Assembly: GCA_021323855.1 (NCBI GenBank)
Contig: JAJPKE010000045.1
Location: 496,001 to 560,000 of the forward strand
Source: Chloroflexota bacterium
GTDB taxonomy: Bacteria > Chloroflexota > Ktedonobacteria > Ktedonobacterales > JADMIN01
DNA: 64,000 nucleotides
Direction of reading: 5' to 3'
A model generated the notes under the pieces. That model was not told the origin of the DNA and searched no databases. It saw nothing but the letters and a program-made list of their open reading frames with translations. Shown here piece by piece: positions 1 to 6,905 of this stretch (the stretch's first letter is position 1; each line of letters begins with the position of its first letter). The translations under genes were made by a program, and so were the position numbers.

Positions 1-17
1 AGGTAACTGTGTAACAG

Positions 18-362
18 TCAAGCCTCCCTGTGATTTTGCTGCTGCCGTTGTTGCTGCGCATGAGCGTCCTCGGCCTGCTGAACTGCCTCGCGCGCTTCAC
101 CGGCCACAGACCCCAGCCGGTCCTGGAGTCCGGTCGCCTGTTTGAGCATATCATTGAACATCGCCTGCACCTCAGCGGCGACTGGATTCTTCCAGACATC
201 GGTGATGGCGGCGACCTCCCTGCGTGCGCGTCCAATAACTGCATCCAGGTGGCTCAGTTGTTGATCGAGTTGTCGCAGCAGGTCGCTCGCCTCATCCAGT
301 TTTTCTTTTGCCGCCTTCTCCTCGGCTTGCACTTCGGCGCGTTCGTCCGCGTTCTCCGCCAT
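18..362 (-). CDS. Small helical WXG-like protein with W-K-N-P motif (module 1, divergent gene)
   Basis: A 114-residue, highly charged, probably all-helical protein rich in Ala, Glu and Gln. Two helical stretches flank a W57-K-N-P turn that replaces the usual W-x-G of WXG100 proteins. The text that follows (PVAAEVQAMF) aligns with the gene at 2714-3040 (PAAGEIQAII), so the two are paralogues. I chose ATG 362 over an upstream in-frame start at 467 because AGGAG sits 7 nt before it and a TTGACA-17-TACACT promoter lies 49 nt upstream. By analogy with Lap partners of LXG effectors it may be a secretion partner of the effector encoded divergently; that is inference. No signal peptide or membrane segment is visible. 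Confidence 0.72.
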   Translation of the reverse strand: MAENADERAEVQAEEKAAKEKLDEASDLLRQLDQQLSHLDAVIGRARREVAAITDVWKNPVAAEVQAMFNDMLKQATGLQDRLGSVAGEAREAVQQAEDAHAQQQRQQQNHREA

Positions 363-410
363 GTCGCGTCTCCTTTCCTCATCCACTTTTTCCCGCCGGT
401 TCTTCCAATG

Positions 411-439
411 AGTGTATGCGTGTCTGCCCGGCATGTCAA
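411..439 (-). promoter_or_regulatory. Promoter for the module 1 leftward gene
   Basis: On the minus strand TTGACA (439-434), a 17-bp spacer and TACACT (416-411) form a near-consensus housekeeping promoter about 50 nt upstream of the start at 362. Confidence 0.6.
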
Positions 440-460
440 CGATGCGGTCGGTTGACTCAA

Positions 461-489
461 TTGACACAAGAAAGTTTATCAGGTATGCT
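461..489 (+). promoter_or_regulatory. Promoter for the module 1 rightward operon
   Basis: TTGACA (461-466), 17-bp spacer, TATGCT (484-489), about 110 nt upstream of the WXG100 start at 601. A second -10-like TATACT lies at 514-519. The -35 boxes of this and the leftward promoter lie only about 20 bp apart, facing outward. Confidence 0.6.
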
Positions 490-600
490 TGATGTCGTCG
501 GCAAACGTTCGATTATACTCAGCGGTACGAACGGGTCGGCGTGATGGTGGTGAGATGCGAACGTGGCCATCACAGGTTCTGTGTCTAAGGAGCGCGCACG

Positions 601-894
601 ATGTCTGACACGATCAAAGTCTCGGTCCCTGAACAATTGAGCAGCCAGGGGCAAATTCACCAGCGCAATGCGGACCTGCATACCGAAACCTCTGGCGCGG
701 TGCAGAGCGCGCACGGGCAGATGGCGGGCGCGTGGCGCGGCGGCGGCTTCGATGAGATCAGCCAGTACTTCCAGGAGTTCTCACAACATCTGACCAAATT
801 ATCCGCACTCCACCGGCAGACCGGCTCCAACCTCGATCAGTCGCGCGAAAACCACGAAAGCACCGAAGCGACCAACACGACCAACATGAGCTAA
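601..894 (+). CDS. WXG100-family protein (module 1)
   Basis: A 97-residue helical-hairpin protein with an exact W45-R-G motif between two predicted amphipathic helices, the length and layout of ESAT-6/CFP-10 (WXG100) proteins. AAGGAG lies 8 nt before the ATG. The N-terminus (I-K-V-S-V-P-E-Q-L) recurs in the partners at 3374 (IKLTNPDQL) and 5923 (IDVPIPEQL), showing three paralogues. The Ser/Thr/Asn-rich tail also resembles the 3374 copy. Such proteins usually dimerise with, and help export, larger WXG-domain effectors by type VII secretion; here the effector gene starts 59 nt downstream. Confidence 0.85.
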   Translation: MSDTIKVSVPEQLSSQGQIHQRNADLHTETSGAVQSAHGQMAGAWRGGGFDEISQYFQEFSQHLTKLSALHRQTGSNLDQSRENHESTEATNTTNMS

Positions 895-953
895 CCAGGG
901 ATGTCCGAAGTCCGCAGACGCACGTAAGCGGATGATATGGGAGGCTGCTATCC

Positions 954-2171
954 ATGTTTCTTCCTCCAGATATGATTTTGACCCCGCCGGGCGCATTGCA
1001 GCCAACCGTGGGGATGCTCCAGACGCAGGCCGGCCAGCACGACCAGATGGCCCAGACCCAGACCAACGGCGCAGAGTACACCGCCGTCGTTTGGGAAGGC
1101 AACGACCACAACCAGTATCAACGTGTCCATACGTCGCTGGCGCAGCATCAACAGGCGAACGCCGATGAAATGCGCTCCGTCGCGCAGGTGTTGCTGACCG
1201 CCATTCAGATGCTCGAACTGATTCTCACGCTGGTCAGCATTGCGCGTGTCCTCTTCGCTGCCGCCGCCGCGCTGGCCGCCGCCGGCTTCTTCACCTTCGG
1301 CGCATCCGAGGCTGCCGCAGCAGACACCGCTGCCGCCGCCGTCGAGACGCAGGCGTCTTCGATAGCCGCTTCGACGGCGCTCAAAGCCATCCTCAAAGCG
1401 GCTTTTGAGGCGTTCTTGAGCCAGCTTCGCCAGCGCGCCATTGGCACGGCCATCGGCGCGGGTGTCGGCCTGAGCATCGGCGTCACATCCGATATTCAGC
1501 ACGGGCGCAGCGGATGGGACGCAGTATTGCATCCGCTCGAAGATATGGCGCTTGGCGCTGGCGCAGGCTTTGAACTCAGCGCTCCGACGCCGTGGACGGG
1601 TGGCGGCGTGGCCTTTGGTATTGTCCATGCTGGCACCGATACCGCTGCGAACGGCTTCGATCTGGAGCGGTCTTTTGATGATGTGGCCGGTGATACCGCG
1701 CTCTTCACCGGCTTCGATCAGACGGCGGACCTACCAACGCAGGGCCAGCAGTTCGGCAACCGGCTGACCGATCCCATGTATAGCATGCCCAATCAGTATG
1801 CCGACGCCATCTCATCGGACCTACAAAATGCGCTTCCTCCTGGCTCACAGGGGCGTGTGACGATGGGAACCGGCATCGTGCAGGACGCCGATGGCAATCG
1901 CTATCTGGTGATCGGAACCAGTGAACCCAACGGCTATATCCGTCCGAGCGTGCGCCCATCCATTCCAGCCGACGCCTATATCTCCAATTTGCCGGGACAT
2001 GCAGAAGATAGTATCGTACAATTCGCGCAACAGCAGGGGTGGCAGGTGATCTCGGTCGGCGCGGGTCGTCCAATTTGCCAGCCATGCGAGCAGATCATCG
2101 TCAACGCTGGCGGCTATGAGGCCATCGCCTCGAATACCCGCAGCGGCTTCATTCCGTTCTGGATGAGATAG
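954..2171 (+). CDS. WXG-domain effector with C-terminal deaminase-like toxin domain
   Basis: A 405-residue protein. Residues 1-75 form a helical WXG-type domain (W47-E-G-N-D). About 80-180 is an Ala/Leu/Gly-rich hydrophobic stretch ending in a glycine-rich segment, then S-G-W-D-A (187-190 region), both shared with the effector at 3799. The last about 90 residues carry H349-A-E351 and P373-I-C375-Q-P-C378, the zinc-binding and catalytic signature of the cytidine deaminase fold found in bacterial polymorphic toxins (BURPS668_1122, YwqJ, SCP1.201/DddA and related groups). I cannot assign the subfamily or the substrate (DNA, RNA or nucleotide). GGAGG lies 9 nt before the ATG. A small gene follows after 21 nt, the usual immunity position. 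Confidence 0.8.
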   Translation: MFLPPDMILTPPGALQPTVGMLQTQAGQHDQMAQTQTNGAEYTAVVWEGNDHNQYQRVHTSLAQHQQANADEMRSVAQVLLTAIQMLELILTLVSIARVLFAAAAALAAAGFFTFGASEAAAADTAAAAVETQASSIAASTALKAILKAAFEAFLSQLRQRAIGTAIGAGVGLSIGVTSDIQHGRSGWDAVLHPLEDMALGAGAGFELSAPTPWTGGGVAFGIVHAGTDTAANGFDLERSFDDVAGDTALFTGFDQTADLPTQGQQFGNRLTDPMYSMPNQYADAISSDLQNALPPGSQGRVTMGTGIVQDADGNRYLVIGTSEPNGYIRPSVRPSIPADAYISNLPGHAEDSIVQFAQQQGWQVISVGAGRPICQPCEQIIVNAGGYEAIASNTRSGFIPFWMR

Positions 2172-2192
2172 AAAAAGGAAGCAGGTGGCGCA

Positions 2193-2660
2193 ATGAGTGC
2201 GGCAGACCCAACCCTTCGTTTACTGGATCAGCGCATAGCGGATCTGATTCGCCAGGCGCAGCGTGATGAGTCGCTGCGTGGCTTCGCCTGTGACTGCGCC
2301 GATTATGCGCTGACCCGCGCCGCAGTAGGCTCTGAGGAATTGCGGCAGGCGGTTGAGACGGCGCGCACGCTCGATTCGCTGGTGGGCCAGCAGCAGGTGG
2401 AGCAGGCGCGGGCGACCGCCAGCGGAATCGCTGAGGCGCTGGATAACGCTGCCTTCGATGCGCAAGACGCCGCTGAGCAGGGAAAGGGCAGCCAGGCGGA
2501 CTACGTACAGGCGTTTCATCGCGCCCGCGCCGCGAGCAGCGTGGTGGCGACGCTGCAACCGCTGGCGCAGCAGGCGGCAGCCGAAGCCTGTTACGAAGCC
2601 TACCATGCGACGGAAAACTGGGAGGCGCTGCTCAATTTCGCGCAGAAGCGGCTTGCCTAG
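2193..2660 (+). CDS. Small helical protein, candidate immunity protein for the deaminase toxin
   Basis: A 155-residue soluble, Ala/Gln/Glu-rich, predicted all-helical protein with no family that I recognise. It starts 21 nt after the effector stop with AGGTGG 4 nt before the ATG, so it is surely co-transcribed. It has no signal peptide or membrane segment, as expected of a cytoplasmic inhibitor of a nucleic-acid deaminase. The immunity role rests only on position and on the general rule that antibacterial toxins are followed by a cognate inhibitor. It shows no visible similarity to the gene in the same slot of module 2, which fits inhibitors of different toxins. Confidence 0.7.
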   Translation: MSAADPTLRLLDQRIADLIRQAQRDESLRGFACDCADYALTRAAVGSEELRQAVETARTLDSLVGQQQVEQARATASGIAEALDNAAFDAQDAAEQGKGSQADYVQAFHRARAASSVVATLQPLAQQAAAEACYEAYHATENWEALLNFAQKRLA

Positions 2661-2664
2661 CGGA

Positions 2665-2704
2665 CCTCACCCCCGGCCCCTCTCCCACGAGGAGAGGGGA
2701 GACC
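2665..2704. repeat. Dispersed palindromic repeat, CCCCTCTCCC family, copy 1
   Basis: CCCCTCTCCC and its complement GGAGAGGGG flank a short loop between the module 1 immunity gene and the convergent gene at 2714. Three more copies occur at 14777-14817, 21795-21842 and 38773-38812. It could act as a transcription terminator here. Confidence 0.6.
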
Positions 2705-2713
2705 AGAGCAACC

Positions 2714-3040
2714 TCATTGCTGGTCGCGGTTGTCATCGTCCTCTGCGGGCGATTGATAGCGTTTGGCGCGCTCCGTCTGCTCTACCTCGTCCGACTTATC
2801 GAAGAACTTTTGTGCCAGGTCGTTGAGCATGGCGCTCATGCCGTTGGTTTGCTGAAAGACCCCAGCGATGATGGCCTGGATTTCCCCAGCCGCTGGGTCA
2901 TTCCACTCTTCACCAAGCGTATTCATCTCGCGCCGGAGTTGCGCCAGCAGCGTATCCAGGTCGCCACCGGCCTGCCGGAGTTTATTGGCCTGCTCGCGCA
3001 GTTCTCCAATCTGGTCCTGTTTGCTTTCGTATTCTGACAT
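2714..3040 (-). CDS. Small helical WXG-like protein with W-N-D-P motif (module 2, divergent gene)
   Basis: A 108-residue charged helical protein: helix about 5-42, a W46-N-D-P turn, then helix about 50-90 and an acidic tail. It is a paralogue of the 18-362 product (shared N/D-P-x-A-x-E-I/V-Q-A after the Trp). AAGGAAG lies about 10 nt before the ATG, and a TTGACG-18-TATACT promoter lies 68 nt upstream. It is divergent from the module 2 WXG100-effector operon, as in module 1. Likely an accessory partner of the effector; the function is inferred. Confidence 0.75.
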   Translation of the reverse strand: MSEYESKQDQIGELREQANKLRQAGGDLDTLLAQLRREMNTLGEEWNDPAAGEIQAIIAGVFQQTNGMSAMLNDLAQKFFDKSDEVEQTERAKRYQSPAEDDDNRDQQ

Positions 3041-3107
3041 GGTGGTGATTCTTCCTTCTCGTTGTCCCTCTGCTGGCTATACCAATTACACTGATCGCCA
3101 CGAGCGC

Positions 3108-3137
3108 AGTATAGCCGTCTCAGCAGGGGCGCGTCAA
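3108..3137 (-). promoter_or_regulatory. Promoter for the module 2 leftward gene
   Basis: Minus-strand TTGACG (3137-3132), 18-bp spacer and TATACT (3113-3108), 68 nt upstream of the start at 3040. Confidence 0.6.
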
Positions 3138-3172
3138 CGCTACCAAGAAAACGGTGACAGGACAACGAGCGA

Positions 3173-3202
3173 TTGACAAGCGCGCCACCGGTTGTGTATG
3201 CT
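3173..3202 (+). promoter_or_regulatory. Promoter for the module 2 rightward operon
   Basis: TTGACA (3173-3178), 18-bp spacer, TATGCT (3197-3202). Same hexamers as the module 1 rightward promoter, which used a 17-bp spacer. Confidence 0.6.
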
Positions 3203-3373
3203 CTGAAGGCGATAGCAGGTATGCGGCCCGCTGCTGAGCTTGGCAAAGGCGAGGCTCCAGCATGGGATACGTGCCCTGGAAAAATCGTGAAAATCTGGCG
3301 GGAACAGAAGCATCATAGTGGATAGAGCAGCTATCCAACGGTCTATCAGGATAGAGCAGGAGGATGTCACCCA

Positions 3374-3685
3374 ATGGCAGATGGAAGTATCAAACTCACC
3401 AATCCCGACCAGCTCGATACGATGAGCCAGGCGCATCGTGCGCATGGCGATGCCGCGCACACGCTTGGCCAGCAGGTGAGCAGTGGGCAGGGCACGCTCC
3501 AGGGGACGACCAATTGGAGTGGCCCCGGCTTTGACGATCTCACCGGCTTTTTGCAGCAATTCAGTGGCCACCTCCACGCCTTTGGTGATGTTAAATACAA
3601 GATGGCCGCCGCTGTCACGCAATCCAAAAACAACCACCTGACAACTGAATCCACTAACACTCAAAACATGACAACCTCCAACTGA
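3374..3685 (+). CDS. WXG100-family protein (module 2)
   Basis: A 103-residue helical-hairpin protein with exact W48-S-G motif, paralogous to the products at 601 and 5923 (shared N-terminal I-K-L-x-N-P-D-Q-L, and a Thr/Ser/Asn tail with T-E-S-T-N-T-Q-N-M like T-E-A-T-N-T-T-N-M of module 1). AGGAGG precedes the ATG by 10 nt. It presumably pairs with the effector encoded 113 nt downstream for type VII-like export. Confidence 0.85.
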   Translation: MADGSIKLTNPDQLDTMSQAHRAHGDAAHTLGQQVSSGQGTLQGTTNWSGPGFDDLTGFLQQFSGHLHAFGDVKYKMAAAVTQSKNNHLTTESTNTQNMTTSN

Positions 3686-3798
3686 TCTGGTTGATCCGGT
3701 CAGGTGGATAAACCTGTCTGGGTGTTGAGAACCTTCCAGATCTTCCAGACTATTTGGGTTATTCAGGGGAATAGAGCAGGAGTGCAGGAGGACGAGCA

Positions 3799-4785
3799 AT
3801 GTCGTGGTTCATGGACCCGGTGCCGGATGGCGGCACCGTTCATGCGGTGGGAACGGCCTTGCGTGGCGCGCAATCTCCCTATGCCACACAAATTCAGACA
3901 GTGCAAAACGCCCACGACCAGACTGTTGTCGTCTGGCAGGGCAACGATAGCGACGCGCATTCACAAACCACTGCGACGACCCAGCAGATTGCGCAGCAGC
4001 AATCTGGCTGGACCGTTGCCATAGCCGACACGCTCAACGTCCTGGGGACCATCCTCCAGATCATCTTCACGCTTCAGATGGCCTGGATGGCAATTCAACT
4101 GGCGACTGCCGTGTGGGCCATCTTCACCGCCGGATTGGATGCGCTGGTGACAGAAGGACCGGCGGCGGCGCTGGCGGTAGCGATACAGGGACTCAAAGAC
4201 TTGGTGGTGACGTTGCTGCAAGGCTTTGTGAAGGCGTTGCTGAGTCCGGCAACCAGGGCAGGTGCGATCATCGGTGGGCTTGCCGGCCTGGGCGTCGGTA
4301 TTAACACGGTGGAGCAGCAACATCTCTCCGGCTGGGATGCCTTCCTGACGATTATCGGTGATACCGGCCAGGGCGCTTACACTGGCGGTTCTATTGGCAT
4401 GATGTTCGCTGGTATCGGTGATCCCAGCCCGGGTATTAGCGATCCACAATCTACCGGTACCGTTTGGGACCGCATCACGCCAACCGATGATGTGCGCCCC
4501 GATACCAATGTCCCGCGTTCCTTTGAGCTTCAGGTTGGGGATGATACATATAATGTTCATCCCAATGCGACCAAGCACATGGAGGAGTTCTTGCTGCGCG
4601 ATGGTACGTCTCCCTGGAATGTGGATATTCGTAGCCAGTCAATCCTGAAGAGCTTTGTCTCTGCAGTGGATGCCGCAGTCCCACAACTTGGTCCTGGGCG
4701 TAATTTCCTGGTCGTGGGCGATTGGGAGCTTGGCATAGATACCAGCGACAACGTCATTTATCACGCGCGCATGCTCACTCACTGA
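3799..4785 (+). CDS. WXG-domain effector with a different, unidentified C-terminal domain
   Basis: A 328-residue protein with the same delivery architecture as the 954-2171 product: WXG-type helical domain (W46-Q-G-N-D), a hydrophobic region about 75-150, a glycine-zipper-like segment (G-A-I-I-G-G-L-A-G-L-G-V-G-I, about 155-168) and S-G-W-D-A (177-181). The C-terminal about 90 residues (240-328) are unrelated to the deaminase. They carry conserved-looking polar residues: H254-P-N, K259-H260-M-E-E, R278-S-Q, and a terminal Y-H-A-R. That arrangement suggests a compact nuclease-like or other toxin domain, but I cannot name a family. AGGAGG lies 7 nt before the ATG. A small candidate immunity gene follows after 43 nt. 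Confidence 0.75.
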   Translation: MSWFMDPVPDGGTVHAVGTALRGAQSPYATQIQTVQNAHDQTVVVWQGNDSDAHSQTTATTQQIAQQQSGWTVAIADTLNVLGTILQIIFTLQMAWMAIQLATAVWAIFTAGLDALVTEGPAAALAVAIQGLKDLVVTLLQGFVKALLSPATRAGAIIGGLAGLGVGINTVEQQHLSGWDAFLTIIGDTGQGAYTGGSIGMMFAGIGDPSPGISDPQSTGTVWDRITPTDDVRPDTNVPRSFELQVGDDTYNVHPNATKHMEEFLLRDGTSPWNVDIRSQSILKSFVSAVDAAVPQLGPGRNFLVVGDWELGIDTSDNVIYHARMLTH

Positions 4786-4828
4786 GGTGGGTGGCCGCTC
4801 GCTGTGATGAGGAATAGAATGAGGCTCG

Positions 4829-5368
4829 ATGATGGCATTGCGGATGATTTCAACGCAGCCACAGCAAACGGCGCCTGTGCGAACGGCTGAGAAAATGACA
4901 TCGCGCGGCATGGTGCTGTGGACGATAACGGCGGACCCCGCCGCCCGCCCAGTCAACCGTATTCACTGGCGGCTGGCCGATGGTAAAAAGCCGCCGCTGG
5001 ATGTTGCGATCAACCGGCAGACGGGACTCTTTCAAGAATTGACCTTCTTCATTCAGGATGAGGTTGTTCTGCGAACAACAGACCATCCAGCGCCAACAGA
5101 GCGGCAAGCGGGCCAGCCACAATTTGAGACAGACTCCTGGCAGCCAGGCCAGTATGATCGAGATGAACCCGGCCAGGCGACGTTTGCCCTCGATGGCCGC
5201 AATCTCTACGTCCTATTTCAGGGGATGGCGCCTGCCACCAGTATTGCCGACGCGGGAACGGTGCAATTTCTCCTCGATGGACAGCAACAGGTGGCCGGTA
5301 TAGTGCTGCCAGCGTTGGATGATTCGCTCCTCGCAGTGATGCGAGAGGCGCAGGTACTCGAAGCATAG
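4829..5368 (+). CDS. Candidate immunity protein for the module 2 effector
   Basis: A 179-residue soluble protein with alternating beta/alpha character and no family I recognise. Two consecutive ATGs open it; GAGG is 4 nt from the first and 7 nt from the second (4832), so the second may be used. It lies 43 nt behind the effector and before a hairpin terminator at 5374-5403, hence in the same operon. The immunity role is inferred from position alone. Confidence 0.65.
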   Translation: MMALRMISTQPQQTAPVRTAEKMTSRGMVLWTITADPAARPVNRIHWRLADGKKPPLDVAINRQTGLFQELTFFIQDEVVLRTTDHPAPTERQAGQPQFETDSWQPGQYDRDEPGQATFALDGRNLYVLFQGMAPATSIADAGTVQFLLDGQQQVAGIVLPALDDSLLAVMREAQVLEA

Positions 5369-5373
5369 GCCAT

Positions 5374-5403
5374 GAGGTAGGGGCGAATGTTCGCCTCTAC
5401 CTC
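5374..5403. terminator. Hairpin repeat ending the module 2 operon
   Basis: Arms GAGGTAGGGGCGAA and TTCGCCTCTACCTC (14 bp with one G/T pair) around a 2-base centre, 5 bases after the stop at 5368. It has no clear U-tract, so it may be a REP-like repeat used as a terminator. Confidence 0.5.
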
Positions 5404-5462
5404 GCTCTGGGCTTCATCGCACCATATGGCTCGATGGATACGAGATCAGGACAATTGCCCTG

Positions 5463-5696
5463 CTATGAATTCAGATAGGTGATTGCACGTTTGATCTGCT
5501 GCTCGACATCACCAGCCTCAGCAAATGTTTGCAGCACCGCTTGCACTATCTGACCGAGTTCGGGGTTATTGCCTACGTCATTCAATGCTTTCGCATGTTC
5601 GATGGCCTGCCATTGAACAGCCGGCAACTGCGATAAGATGTGTTCCAACTGGCTGCGCAAGACCGCTCGCCGCTCCGCGTCTTCCGTACCAAACAT
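5463..5696 (-). CDS. Short helical protein, module 3 counterpart of the W-x-N-P genes
   Basis: A 77-residue helical protein occupying the leftward slot of module 3. It keeps N-N-P-E-L-G-Q-I-V-Q-A-V (residues 43-54), matching N-D-P-A-A-G-E-I-Q-A-I of the 2714 gene, but the Trp before the turn is missing and the protein is 30-40 residues shorter. GAGGAG lies 7 nt before the ATG. Likely a diverged paralogue; function unknown. Confidence 0.65.
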   Translation of the reverse strand: MFGTEDAERRAVLRSQLEHILSQLPAVQWQAIEHAKALNDVGNNPELGQIVQAVLQTFAEAGDVEQQIKRAITYLNS

Positions 5697-5922
5697 GCCT
5701 GTTCTCCTCGTGTAGACGTGAACCCGAACGATCTATCGTCCGGATAGCACGACCTCATCACGACCTCATTCGCGTCTGTGGCGCCCCTTATTCCTGCTTT
5801 CCGTAACAATGCGTAGCTTTCCTATAGCAGTATAGCAGTACTCGTGGATAACGGGCACAACTGGTTGGGTAACAGACCGTATACTTGTCAGTGTTGCATG
5901 CTTTGGAAGAAAGGAGCGGCGT

Positions 5923-6213
5923 ATGTCGGATCAGATTGACGTACCGATTCCAGAACAATTGACACTGCTGGCGCGGTCGCATGAGGAGAGCGCCAGGCGC
6001 TATGAGACAACCGCCTCTTCGCTTCTCCATGCGCTCAATCAATCCACGGTTGGTTGGGAAGACAGCGAAGTGAGCGAACTTCAGTCATTTGTGGGGACAT
6101 TGCAGCTTCATTTCACCCGGATGGAGCAATGGCACGCTGCGCTGCGTGCAGGCCTCGAAAGAGCGCGCGAAGCATATGAATCCAATGAGAGATGGGGGAA
6201 AAACCAGTTCTGA
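5923..6213 (+). CDS. WXG100-like protein (module 3), W-E-D variant
   Basis: A 96-residue helical-hairpin protein paralogous to those at 601 and 3374 (S-D-Q-I-D-V-P-I-P-E-Q-L N-terminus), with W45-E-D in place of W-x-G. AAGGAG lies 6 nt before the ATG, and TATACT at 5878-5883 could be its -10 box, though I see no good -35. A larger WXG-like gene follows at 6321. Confidence 0.8.
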   Translation: MSDQIDVPIPEQLTLLARSHEESARRYETTASSLLHALNQSTVGWEDSEVSELQSFVGTLQLHFTRMEQWHAALRAGLERAREAYESNERWGKNQF

Positions 6214-6320
6214 TGACGTTTCCTGATGATGTCTGACCCTTAGTTGCTGGCAGTTATGGGCCAACGTTGTGGAAGCTGCTTTCAGTGAGATGCTTCACAA
6301 ACGGAGAGACGGGAGCTACT

Positions 6321-6857
6321 ATGGCGGATTTTGCGGACTCGGTGCGCCCATTTTCTCAACTTCTGTATGAACGGGCTGATGTTCACCAGGAACAGCGACA
6401 AAGCCTGGCGAAACAGGCCGAAAAGACAAAGGAAGTTTGGAACTCTGAGGCGCACGATGTCTATCAGGGATATGCTAAACAGTTGCTGGAAGATGGCGTC
6501 AAAGATGAGGAATTGCTGCGCGCGCTTGCCGAAACGATGAGTGTGGCCGGCTATCTGCATGAGTATTGCTCGCTGCTCGCGCAAACCCGCACAATATTTG
6601 AGGAACTGGCCTCAACATCGCAACCTGATAGTGTACCTATACCATCGTCTCCTGGTCTTGAGGAGTGGATGAGGCTGACCGAACTGGCAAGAATGGCGGA
6701 AGGGATGGAAGGCTCCCATGCCCGCGCGACGCAGATGACACGCTCCACTCTGCTCGCTGCGCTCTCGATACTCGATGCTGGTTTGCGCACTCATTTCCGC
6801 AAACAGCCGCCAGAGGATAAAGGTCCCTCACAAACGACTGATCTTTCCAATCCATGA
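6321..6857 (+). CDS. WXG-like protein without a toxin tail (module 3)
   Basis: A 178-residue helical protein occupying the effector slot of module 3. The N-terminal about 90 residues look like a WXG domain (Trp40 followed by N-S-E, no Gly), followed by about 80 mostly helical residues and a disordered Pro/Thr tail. It lacks the hydrophobic segment, S-G-W-D-A element and toxin domain of modules 1 and 2, and no immunity gene follows. I chose ATG 6321 (GGAG 5 nt upstream) over an earlier in-frame ATG at 6267, whose extra Cys-containing residues look unlike the family. It may be a partner protein or an eroded effector. Confidence 0.7.
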   Translation: MADFADSVRPFSQLLYERADVHQEQRQSLAKQAEKTKEVWNSEAHDVYQGYAKQLLEDGVKDEELLRALAETMSVAGYLHEYCSLLAQTRTIFEELASTSQPDSVPIPSSPGLEEWMRLTELARMAEGMEGSHARATQMTRSTLLAALSILDAGLRTHFRKQPPEDKGPSQTTDLSNP

Positions 6858-6905
6858 TGAAATCACATTGTGGCGGGAAACGAGCCTTGCGCCTGATCGT
6901 GCCCA

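Larger units (their letters stand above)
3041..3373. other. Divergent intergenic region of module 2
   Basis: A gene-free stretch of about 330 bases holding back-to-back near-consensus promoters (3108-3137 leftward, 3173-3202 rightward) and a leader of about 170 nt before the WXG100 gene. I see no convincing small ORF in it. Confidence 0.5.

Noticed and set aside
948..1628. 226-residue frame on the minus strand
   Set aside because: Antisense to the deaminase-type effector, with Arg/Gly-rich shadow composition and no family.
3041..3373. Possible riboswitch in the module 2 leader
   Set aside because: No known aptamer motif; only promoter elements are clear.
3140..3799. 219-residue minus-strand frame
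   Set aside because: Antisense to the module 2 WXG100 gene and its leader; composition of a shadow frame.
1..6857. Type VII secretion ATPase (EccC/EssC) near the WXG modules
   Set aside because: No FtsK/SpoIIIE-like protein is encoded in the window, so export by a type VII-like system is inferred, not seen.
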